The position numbers and the translations under genes are program-made. Shown here piece by piece: positions 1 through 5,262 of a stretch of 5,262 nucleotides of DNA. The notes under the pieces were generated by a model. The model was not told the origin of the DNA, did not search any database, and saw only the letters and a list, made by a program, of their open reading frames with translations. Position 1 is the first letter of the stretch. Every line of letters starts with the position of its first letter. The stretch is from Quadrisphaera sp. (lineage in GTDB: Bacteria; Actinomycetota; Actinomycetes; Actinomycetales; Quadrisphaeraceae), in contig JARIBR010000236.1 in the NCBI GenBank assembly GCA_029258695.1, positions 1 through 5,262 of the forward strand. The letters run 5' to 3'.

Positions 1-229
1 GGCCCGACGCGTCCTCGGCAACGACGACGCGGCGGCCGGCCTCGACCACTGCCGTCCACTGCGCGGTGCGCTGCTCGATGCTGCCCGGCTCGGACAGCGC
101 GTCCAGGAAGGCCTGCGGCAGCAGGCCGCGGTAGGCCGCCTGCCACCCGGCGACGTGCACCGCGGTGATCGCCCTGGCGTCGTCGACGAGGGCGATCCGC
201 GTCTGCGCACCGCCACCCCGGTCGTCCAT
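1..229 (-). CDS. GNAT family N-acetyltransferase, N-terminal part (runs off the left edge)
   Basis: The minus strand encodes an open N-terminal segment of 76 codons starting at the ATG at 229-227 and continuing past base 1. It contains a pattern typical of the start of GNAT acetyltransferases: a short beta strand (RIALVDDARA), then AITAVHVAGWQAAYRGLLP, then a helix region FLDALS and a W about 20 residues on (RTAQWTAVV). GNAT enzymes transfer an acetyl group from acetyl-CoA to an amine; the substrate of this one cannot be told. The acetyl-CoA-binding part lies outside the window. The start is uncertain. A good ribosome binding site at 248-254 points to the ATG at 240, which is in another frame and reaches a stop at 231-229, overlapping this ATG by one base. 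One extra G in the run at 232-235 would join the two and move the start to 240. The family call is firm and the start is not. Confidence 0.85.
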   Translation of the reverse strand, partial: MDDRGGGAQTRIALVDDARAITAVHVAGWQAAYRGLLPQAFLDALSEPGSIEQRTAQWTAVVEAGRRVVVAEDASG

Positions 230-254
230 CACCCCATCATGGCGCCGCCTCCTC
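229..254 (-). promoter_or_regulatory. Strong Shine-Dalgarno with a three-codon mini-ORF overlapping the GNAT start
   Basis: On the minus strand GAGGAGG (254-248) is followed after seven bases by ATG ATG GGG TGA (240-229). The stop of this mini-ORF overlaps the GNAT ATG (229-227) as TGATG. The ATG at 240 also overlaps the stop of the upstream short ORF as ATGA. Such overlaps are typical of translational coupling. The sequence shows the motifs directly; whether the mini-ORF is genuine or comes from one missing G in the G run at 232-235 is open. Confidence 0.5.
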
Positions 255-326
255 GCTCTGGTGCTCGCGGGGCAGGGAGGCGTCGGTGAGCAGGTGCCCG
301 GCGCCGCGGTCGTCGAAGGCTTCCAC
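237..326 (-). CDS. Short coding-like ORF upstream of the GNAT gene (29 aa, or the tail of a longer broken gene)
   Basis: From a GTG at 326-324 the minus strand reads 29 codons to a TGA at 239-237, ending in the residues SEEAAP. Nearly all third positions are G or C and the composition (acidic, with EAFDDRGAG and LLTDASLPREHQ) looks like real protein, unlike the other frames here. The frame stays open upstream past the GTG. The neighbouring frame has similar bias in 338-391, starting at a TTG at 391 and ending in a TGA at 338-340. One extra base near 338 would fuse the two into a protein of about 51 residues. The stop overlaps ATGATG just before the GNAT gene, as expected for the upstream member of an operon. 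I do not recognise a family. It may be a real small gene, a fragment, or chance in GC-rich DNA. Confidence 0.35.
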   Translation of the reverse strand: MEAFDDRGAGHLLTDASLPREHQSEEAAP

Positions 327-548
327 CGCCGCACCGGTCAGGTGAGCGCCGTCGCGTCCGTGCCGGTGACAGGCTCGACGGTCTGCGGCAACCGTGCTGT
401 CCGTCGTGGCGCGGTGGCCTGATCGGTGGACGGCCTCAAGGCGCCGCCGTCACGCGCCGATGCCTCACCGGTGAACCTCGCCCGCGAGCACCGAGCACCG
501 GGCGGTTTCGTGGGATCTGCGCTCGGGGGCCCCGAGCGTGGTGCGGCG
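327..548. other. Divergent spacer between the GNAT side and the histidine kinase
   Basis: The part nearest 338-391 has the coding-like minus-strand bias described for the short ORF upstream of GNAT. The part at 392-548 shows lower G/C third-position bias in every frame I examined. The kinase frame is open from a GTG at 426, but codons 426-548 use A or T in the third position about a quarter of the time, against very few downstream. I see no convincing -10/-35 pair, operator or hairpin. The promoter of the kinase presumably lies here, by position only. Confidence 0.3.
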
Positions 549-2726
549 ATGCCAGCGCCGGGCGCTCGGTCGCCTCGCCACCTCTCCTGGGCGCGGTCGC
601 TCGGCTTCGCGCTCCTCTTCACCGCCGCCGTGATGCTCGGGCGGACCACCGTGATGGACGGCACGAGCCTGTCCCTCGTGTGGCCGGCGGCCGGCGTGGC
701 CGTGGTGTGGTTCCTCGCTCAGCGCCGCGCAGGGACGGGTTGGTTCGACTGGAGCGCGCTCTCGGCCATCACCTTCGTCATCAACCAGGCCACCGGCGCC
801 ACCGCCGCGCTGGCCGCGTGCTTCGTCGTCGCCAACGTCGTGCAGGTCGCCGTCTTCACCGCGGTGTTCTCCCGCTGGTGCCCGGGGGTGTGGGGCGCTG
901 GCGGCAGCGAACCGCTGCAGGGAGTCCGTCAGCTGTGGCGCCTGCTCGGTGCCGCGGCCGTGGCCACCGGCGCGGGAGCGCTATTCGGTCCGACCGCCGT
1001 CGGCGTGCTCACCGGCCACTGGTCCTGGTTGGCCTTCGCCGTGTGGATGACGCGCAACTCCGCCAGCATCATGCTCATCACCCTGGTCGGCGTACGCCTG
1101 GGGGCCGCCGCCCACCGCCGGCGCACTGGCGCACCACGCCTGCCGGGACCGCGCCCGGCAGCCGCCGAGGTGGCCGCGGTGATGGTGGTCTCCGCCATCG
1201 CCTACGTGCTGACCTTCGGGTACGCCGACGGGCTGCCGCTGTCTTTCCTGCTCATCATCATCACGGTATGGGTGGGCTCCCGCTTCGACACCACCTTCAC
1301 CGCCGTCCACGACCTGGTGGTGAGCACCCTCGCGGTGCTGCTGACCCTGCAGGGCTGGGGGCTGTTCGCCTCCATCGAGTCCGACGCGGTGCGCGCGCTG
1401 GTGGTGCAGGCCTTCATCCTGGTCACCGCCGTCACGGCGCTGTCGCTGGCGCTGCTGCGTGACGAACGTGACGCGCTGCTGGCCACGGTCTCCCGTCAGG
1501 CCCAGGAGGCCGCTGCGCAGGCCAGCCTGCTGAGCACGGTGGTGGAGTCCATGCAGGAGGGTGTCATCGCCGTGGACGCCACCGGGGCGGTGGTGCTGCG
1601 CAACGCCGCCGCCACGACCCTGCTCGGAGGGGTCCGCAGCGACACCGGCCAGGTCCGCGAGGCCGGCCACTACGGCCTGAGCACCATCGACGGTGATCCG
1701 CTGGCCCCCGAGGACATGCCCCACACCCGCGCCATGCGCGGGCAGCGCGTCGTCGGTGAGCGCGTGCGCGTGAGCAACGACGGGGTGCCCCTGGTTCGAG
1801 TGCTGGAGATCACCGCAGTCCCCCTGCCCGCCGGTGCGGACGACGCCGGTGCGCCGCCGTGTTCGCGAGCCGGCTCAGGTGCCGTGGTCGTCTACCACGA
1901 CGCCACCGCCACCCACGAGCGTGAGAGCGACATGGCGCAGTTCGCCACCGTCGTCGCCCACGACCTGCGCGGGCCGCTCGCGGGGCTGCGCGGCTGGCTG
2001 GAGCTGGCCACCGACCACGCCGGGGAGGAGCCGGGAGACGCCGACGGCGAGCAGCACCGGCGCACCTCGCTGCTCGCGGTCCTGGCCCGCGTCGAACGCT
2101 CCGCGGCGCAGCTGGACCAGCTCATCGCCGACCTGCTCGACCACGCCGTCATGCGCCGGGCCACCCTGCGCGCCGAGCCGCTGGACCTGGGCGCGCTCGT
2201 GCGTCGGGTGCTCGACGTCTACGCGGCTCCTGACGGCACCGGAAGAGGGTTGCTCGCGACGACCGACGTGCCCGCCGACCTGCCTCGGGTCAGGGCTGAT
2301 CCCGTGCTGGTCCAGCAGCTGCTGGCGAACCTCGTCGGCAACGCCGTGAAGTACGTCCGCGAGGGCGAACGGCCCCAGGTGCACGTCTGCGCCCACGCCG
2401 GCGACGGTGCGCTGCACGTGGTCGTCGCCGACCGCGGGATCGGCGTGCCCGCCGGGCAGCACGAGCGCATCTTCGACGACCTGCACCGCGCCCACCCCGG
2501 CTACACCGGCAGCGGTCTGGGCCTGGGCCTGTGCCGGCGCATCGTGGAGCGCCACGGTGGCACCATCGCCGCCGGCGACAACCCCGGCGGGGGCACCCGG
2601 GTCGACGTCACCCTGCCGATCTCGTCGTGGCCTGGAACCGCCGGGCAGCAGCTGGCGGACACGGCGACAGCGCCAGCCCACCAGGGGCTACCGGGCCGGG
2701 AGGTCGGGGTGCAGGTTCGGGCGTGA
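549..2726 (+). CDS. MASE1-PAS sensor histidine kinase
   Basis: This is a membrane-bound two-component sensor kinase of 725 residues that would autophosphorylate on His and pass the phosphate to a response regulator. Counting from ATG 549, residues 17-304 carry eight or nine hydrophobic segments with the MASE1 signature WPAAG near residue 45. Residues 329-454 form a PAS-like domain with a characteristic APEDMPHTRAMRGQ stretch. Residues 462-534 are HisKA with the H-box AHDLRGPL (His471). Residues 584-691 are the ATPase, with N-box NLVGNAVKY (Asn594, Asn598), G1 box DRGIG (Asp628), F-box IFDDL and G2 box GSGLGLGL. All catalytic motifs are intact. A tail of about 34 residues follows with no recognised domain. 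No response regulator or receiver domain is in the window, so the partner is unknown; MASE1 ligands are poorly known. The frame is open from a GTG at 426, adding 41 residues. I prefer 549 because the extension has weaker coding bias and MASE1 usually starts near the N-terminus. No clear ribosome binding site precedes either. Confidence 0.93.
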   Translation: MPAPGARSPRHLSWARSLGFALLFTAAVMLGRTTVMDGTSLSLVWPAAGVAVVWFLAQRRAGTGWFDWSALSAITFVINQATGATAALAACFVVANVVQVAVFTAVFSRWCPGVWGAGGSEPLQGVRQLWRLLGAAAVATGAGALFGPTAVGVLTGHWSWLAFAVWMTRNSASIMLITLVGVRLGAAAHRRRTGAPRLPGPRPAAAEVAAVMVVSAIAYVLTFGYADGLPLSFLLIIITVWVGSRFDTTFTAVHDLVVSTLAVLLTLQGWGLFASIESDAVRALVVQAFILVTAVTALSLALLRDERDALLATVSRQAQEAAAQASLLSTVVESMQEGVIAVDATGAVVLRNAAATTLLGGVRSDTGQVREAGHYGLSTIDGDPLAPEDMPHTRAMRGQRVVGERVRVSNDGVPLVRVLEITAVPLPAGADDAGAPPCSRAGSGAVVVYHDATATHERESDMAQFATVVAHDLRGPLAGLRGWLELATDHAGEEPGDADGEQHRRTSLLAVLARVERSAAQLDQLIADLLDHAVMRRATLRAEPLDLGALVRRVLDVYAAPDGTGRGLLATTDVPADLPRVRADPVLVQQLLANLVGNAVKYVREGERPQVHVCAHAGDGALHVVVADRGIGVPAGQHERIFDDLHRAHPGYTGSGLGLGLCRRIVERHGGTIAAGDNPGGGTRVDVTLPISSWPGTAGQQLADTATAPAHQGLPGREVGVQVRA

Positions 2727-2728
2727 GG

Positions 2729-2766
2729 CTCGGGAACCGCCGGGGCCATCGCTGGCGGTGCCCGAG
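2729..2766. terminator. Bidirectional hairpin terminator between convergent genes
   Basis: Arms CTCGGG-A-ACCGCC (2729-2741) and GGCGGT-G-CCCGAG (2754-2766) pair over 12 of 13 positions with one A/G mismatch, around a 12-base loop. It begins two bases after the kinase stop (2724-2726) and lies 32 bases past the hydrolase stop (2799-2801). There is no T tract on either side, which is common for actinobacterial terminators. The hairpin is seen directly; the terminator role is inferred from position. Confidence 0.7.
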
Positions 2767-2798
2767 AGGTCGTCGGGGGGACGCGCCGGAGCCGAGCC

Positions 2799-3631
2799 TC
2801 AGCCGCGGTCGGTGGCGTCCCAGAAGGTGGTGAGCTCGGCAGCCAGCTCGTCGGGGACCAGCATCGGCAGGGAGTGGGTGGTGCGGGGCCAGACCCTGAC
2901 CGTGGCGTCGGGCAGGTGAGCGCGGGCGTCGTCCGCGGCTCTGGCTCCGCCGGCGAGGGTGGAGAGCTCGCCGAGGCCGACGTAGACCGGCATGGTCAGC
3001 TTGCCGAACTGGTCGGCGGTCAGCACTTTCGGCGTGGGGAGGTGGGCGGAGTACTCCCGGGCACCCGCGTCGATCATGACGGCCAGCGGGTCGTCGGGGT
3101 CGGACCCGGAGACCTCCTCACCGCCGATCTCGGCCATGGCCCGCTCGCGCCAGGACTGCGGGGTGGGCAGGAGCAGGATCGTCGCCCACAGGTAGATGCT
3201 CACCGGTGGCGGGCCGAGGGTGTAGACCGGTTCGAGCAGGCTCAGCGTGCCCACCCGCCGAGGGCGGGCGCGGACGTAGGCCGCTGCGGTGGCGCCGCCG
3301 AAGGAGTGCCCGACCAGGTGCACCCCTCGCCGGGAGAGACGGCCTCGAGGACGTCGTCGAACCAGGCCACCTGGTCGGCCATCGTCTCCAGGGGGACGCC
3401 CTGGCTGGAGAGCCCGGCGTCGCCGAGGGCGTCCAGGGCGATCACGCGCCGTGAGGCGATCAGGGCGGGGAGTTTCTCGCGCCACATCGGCGCGCCGCTG
3501 GTGCGCCCGGGCAGCAGCACGACGGGGCGTTGGTCGTCGTGGTCGGGCGCGGACCACTCGTAGGCCCGCACGCTCCCGTAGCGGGTGGGGATGTGGACCC
3601 CCATCCCTGGGAGCCACCGCTTCGACGACAC
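2799..3631 (-). pseudogene. Alpha/beta hydrolase, frameshifted before the nucleophile motif
   Basis: This is an alpha/beta-fold hydrolase (esterase-like; substrate unknown) read in two minus-strand frames. The first frame, from GTG 3631 or ATG 3604, gives the N-terminal core: IPTRYGSVRAYEW, the oxyanion-region strand VVLLPG, and VIALDALGDAG. The second frame, from about 3326 down to the TGA at 2801-2799, gives VHLVGHSFGG with the nucleophile Ser and ends with TTHSLPMLVPDEL, which supplies the catalytic His. Adding one G to the run at 3323-3326 joins them as SPGEG-VHLVGHSFGG and yields a normal-sized protein of 277 residues, with Ser110 and His253. The catalytic acid is not obvious; the usual Asp strand reads VYVGLGELSTLAG. 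Both halves keep strong coding bias, so either the frameshift is recent or it is a sequence error. If real, the product would lack the nucleophile. An in-frame stop at 3670-3668 limits any earlier start. The hairpin GCCGG-agca-CCGGC (3632-3645) abuts the GTG start. The gene lies on the same strand as the CPBP protease gene and converges on the kinase. Confidence 0.85.
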
Positions 3632-3662
3632 GCCGGAGCACCGGCTGGGGGCGCGGGTATGG

Positions 3663-3971
<309 letters not shown>

Positions 3972-4679
3972 GCCGTCGGTCAGCCACGCCGGTCCTGCCG
4001 GCTCGAGCCCGATGCCTTCGAGCAGGAGGGCACCAGCGTTGGAGGCGGCGTGCCAGGCGACCGCCGGCCAGATGCTCCTCGCGCTGTGGGCCAGCACGGC
4101 CAGGGAGATGGCGAAGACCACCAGGCCGAGCAGGTACAGCAGGTCGAGACCCTCACCCTGGGAGAGCACCCGAGGCAGGTGGGCCACGGCGAAGAGCACC
4201 GAGGTGGTGATCAGCGCTGCGGGCCAGCCGTTCGCGGACGTCATCAGACGCAGCAGGGCACCGCGGAAGACCAGCTCCTCGGGCAGCGCGGTGAAGACCA
4301 GGGCCACCACGACCACCGAGAGCGCCGTCGAGCCGAGCGGCATCGCAGCGCCGCGCACCAGCGCTCCGGTCACCGCGAGGGCCAGCACCGCGGCGCCCTG
4401 GACTGCCAGCGGGGCCGCGGCAGCGAGCACGACCCACCGTGGCGCGCAACCGGCGAACAGCTCACGCAGCGGCAGAGCGGCCACCGTGCGCCAGACCACC
4501 AGGGCGGTGAGCGGGTAGGCGACCACGACGGCCTGGTAGCCGGGCATGCCTGTCGCGCCCAGCACGACCCCGATCGCGGTCTCTACGAGGAGGGCGAGCA
4601 GCAGCCACCGGCTCGCACGCACCACAGCGTCCGTGCGCTCGAGGCGTGCAGCCCGTCCCGACGTCGGCGTCACGCCGTG

Positions 4680-4707
4680 ACGCTAGCGCGTGGGCGCCGA
4701 CGTCGAT
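4680..4707 (-). promoter_or_regulatory. Candidate leaderless promoter for the CPBP gene
   Basis: Reading the minus strand, ATCGAC (4707-4702) and TAGCGT (4685-4680) are separated by 16 bases. TAGCGT fits the actinobacterial -10 form TAnnnT and ends six bases before the GTG start, the placement expected when transcription begins at the start codon. The -35 match is weak. The lack of any Shine-Dalgarno supports the idea, but this is inference. Confidence 0.3.
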
Positions 4708-4800
4708 GATCACGTTTTCGGGACAACGCCTCTCGTGCTGCACGATGCCGCGCCAGCTTCACCCTCGGCACCAGCGATGGCGCGGAGGGCTACCCGGCGT

Positions 4801-4830
4801 GAGCAGCCCGGATCTCGGGTGATCCTGCTC
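4801..4830 (-). terminator. Hairpin downstream of the broken minus-strand gene
   Basis: GAGCA (4801-4805) pairs with TGCTC (4826-4830), and GGATC (4810-4814) pairs with GATCC (4821-4825). This gives a ten-pair stem with a four-base bulge and a six-base loop. On the minus strand it starts 20 bases after the stop at 4852-4850, a typical terminator distance. No T tract follows. It could equally be an RNA or operator element of the spacer. Confidence 0.4.
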
Positions 4831-4917
4831 TGGGAGGCCCCGGCTGCGGTCAGAGGCCGCGCTTCGACCACTGCGCCGTCTCCAGGCGGAAGGCTTGTCC
4901 GCGGTCGCCCCCGCGCT

Positions 4918-4929
4918 CCCTGATCAGGG
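4918..4929. repeat. Perfect 12-base palindrome CCCTGATCAGGG
   Basis: The sequence equals its own reverse complement over 12 bases. It lies inside the third patch of the broken gene, about 260 bases upstream of the PadR gene. It could be a dimeric protein site, but nothing nearby ties it to a regulator. Confidence 0.4.
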
Positions 4930-4933
4930 CGCT

Positions 4934-4957
4934 GTCGCAGCTCCACGGTTCTGCGAC
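4934..4957. repeat. Inverted repeat with 7-base perfect arms
   Basis: GTCGCAG (4934-4940) and CTGCGAC (4951-4957) flank a 10-base loop. No T tract follows on either strand. Confidence 0.45.
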
Positions 4958-4973
4958 GACCGGGGGCGAGACA

Positions 4974-5001
4974 CGACGCCCCGACGACACACGCGGCGTC
5001 G
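4974..5001. repeat. Inverted repeat with 7-base perfect arms
   Basis: CGACGCC (4974-4980) and GGCGTCG (4995-5001) flank a 14-base loop. It is the second of two closely spaced hairpins in the PadR upstream spacer. GC-rich DNA yields such pairs by chance, so its function is unknown. Confidence 0.45.
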
Positions 5002-5152
5002 GGGGTGACGAGTCCGTACCGAGACTCTCGCAGGGTCGCCGGGGAGGGCGCCGACTCCAGCGACACCGTCGCCCGGGCCGCAGCGCCGCGGTAGCGATCC
5101 CGTCGACCCAGACCGGCGCAGCGGGCGGTTCGAGACCGGCGACGAGAGATGC

Positions 5153-5158
5153 TAGACA
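5153..5158 (+). promoter_or_regulatory. Candidate -10 element for the PadR gene
   Basis: TAGACA, preceded by TGC to give an extended -10 look, lies 29 bases before the PadR start. A weak -35 candidate, TTCGAG (5129-5134), is 18 bases upstream of it. The block 5147-5184 is also less GC-rich than its surroundings, as expected for a promoter. The match is modest. Confidence 0.35.
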
Positions 5159-5159
5159 G

Positions 5160-5181
5160 ATGGTCTGAGTAGAGGGACCAT
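5160..5181. promoter_or_regulatory. Inverted repeat ATGGTC-N10-GACCAT, candidate PadR operator
   Basis: Perfect six-base arms lie at 5160-5165 and 5176-5181. The element sits directly after the candidate -10 and covers the purine-rich ribosome binding site AGAGGGA (5171-5177), ending six bases before the GTG start. PadR-family repressors commonly bind dyads in their own promoters and repress themselves; known sites often have an ATGT-N8-ACAT form, which this resembles only loosely. It could also act as an RNA hairpin that hides the ribosome binding site. Confidence 0.4.
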
Positions 5182-5187
5182 GTACCT

Positions 5188-5262
5188 GTGACTCCCGACG
5201 CCACCCACAGCGAGTGGCTGCGAGGAGTCCTGGAGCTGTGCGTCCTGCGGACCATGGCCCAA
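5188..5262 (+). CDS. PadR family transcriptional regulator, N-terminal part (runs off the right edge)
   Basis: A GTG at 5188 opens a frame that continues to the end of the window (25 codons). After a short leader it reads EWLRGVLELCVLRTMAQ, matching the first helix of the PadR winged-helix domain, where the common form is WLRGVLELCVLALLA. PadR proteins are dimeric repressors that usually control their own gene and a neighbouring transporter or stress gene; the target here would lie to the right of the window. The purine-rich AGAGGGA (5171-5177) sits ten bases upstream of the GTG and is the likely ribosome binding site. An ATG at 5180 starts a three-codon ORF (Met-Tyr-Leu-stop) whose stop overlaps this GTG as GTGA. 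Residues at positions 21-23, RTM instead of the usual small hydrophobics, differ slightly from the family pattern. The rest of the wing and the dimerisation helices are outside the window. Confidence 0.85.
   Translation, partial: MTPDATHSEWLRGVLELCVLRTMAQ

Larger units (their letters stand above)
4850..5146 (-). pseudogene. Coding-like minus-strand region in alternating frames, probable broken gene
   Basis: Three consecutive minus-strand patches have very high G/C third-position use and protein-like composition. Patch one (5146-5072) reads LVAGLEPPAAPVWVDGIATA and on to LRPG. Patch two (5072-4962) is in a neighbouring frame and reads ATVSLESAPSPATLRESRYG, LVTPDAACVV and on to CLAP. Patch three (4963-4850) returns to the first frame and reads VVAEPWSCDSALIRERGGD, then ends in AFRLETAQWSKRGL and a stop. 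Joining them needs one added base near 5072-5074 and one base fewer in the run at 4962-4966, giving about 100 residues. The third patch alone is a 46-codon ORF from a GTG at 4990. No start codon is evident for the whole. The second switch lies between two GC-rich hairpins (4934-4957 and 4974-5001), where reads may compress. I do not recognise a family. Alternatives are a decayed gene, an error-ridden intact gene, or only the 46-residue ORF. Confidence 0.35.

Noticed and set aside
165..422. Plus-strand ORF of 85 codons overlapping the GNAT gene
   Set aside because: It is antisense to the clear GNAT N-terminus and to the coding-like tail upstream of it, and resembles no family.
338..664. Minus-strand ORF of 108 codons over the kinase start
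   Set aside because: Most of it is antisense to the clear kinase N-terminus, with composition typical of shadow frames in GC-rich DNA. Only its last 54 bases look coding-like, and these are discussed with the short ORF upstream of GNAT.
875..2681. Long antisense open frames inside the kinase gene
   Set aside because: They are explained by the codon bias of the kinase on the plus strand; their products are low-complexity and without domains.
5121..5140. GGTTCGAG motif resembling a tRNA T-loop
   Set aside because: No matching acceptor, anticodon arm or cloverleaf can be formed around it.
4710..5255. A 181-codon minus-strand open frame across the padR spacer
   Set aside because: Only its middle part (5072-4962) looks coding. 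Its start overlaps PadR and its remaining stretches are Arg/Ser-rich. I kept only the coding-like patches as a broken gene.

Overview
This window is very GC-rich, with a strong preference for G or C at third codon positions, frequent GTG starts and few recognisable Shine-Dalgarno sequences. Together with the protein types present, this points to a chromosomal segment of an actinobacterium. Genus cannot be told from the sequence. No rRNA, tRNA, CRISPR array, transposase or phage gene was seen.

Layout, left to right. A GNAT acetyltransferase runs leftward off the edge (1-229, minus). A short coding-like minus-strand tail (237-326) sits immediately upstream of it and is apparently translationally linked to it. 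A divergent spacer leads into a large membrane sensor histidine kinase (549-2726, plus) with a MASE1-PAS-HisKA-HATPase layout and no response regulator nearby. A strong hairpin (2729-2766) separates it from a convergent alpha/beta hydrolase gene (2799-3631, minus), which is split by a one-base frameshift just before its nucleophile motif. Next come a small candidate plus-strand ORF ending in an alternating His-Asp run (3663-3971), an intact CPBP/CAAX-type intramembrane protease gene (3864-4673, minus), and a spacer of about 510 bases (4674-5187). The window closes with the first 25 codons of a PadR-family repressor (5188-5262, plus).

The four confident genes look like independent housekeeping or accessory functions: acetylation, signal sensing, membrane proteolysis and transcriptional repression. 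They do not form one pathway. The CPBP protease and the hydrolase lie on the same strand 232 bases apart and could share a transcript, but the spacer holds a plausible opposite-strand ORF.

The most interesting signals lie in the gaps. The spacer before padR contains coding-like minus-strand patches in two alternating frames, ending in a stop followed by a good hairpin; this looks like a broken or mis-sequenced gene of about 100 codons. The GNAT start has an excellent ribosome binding site aimed at an ATG that hits a stop after three codons unless one G is added. The same kind of one-base defect, in the same GGGGTG context, breaks the hydrolase. These defects may be sequencing or assembly indels or real decay; raw reads would decide. 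I found no convincing novel multi-gene system here.
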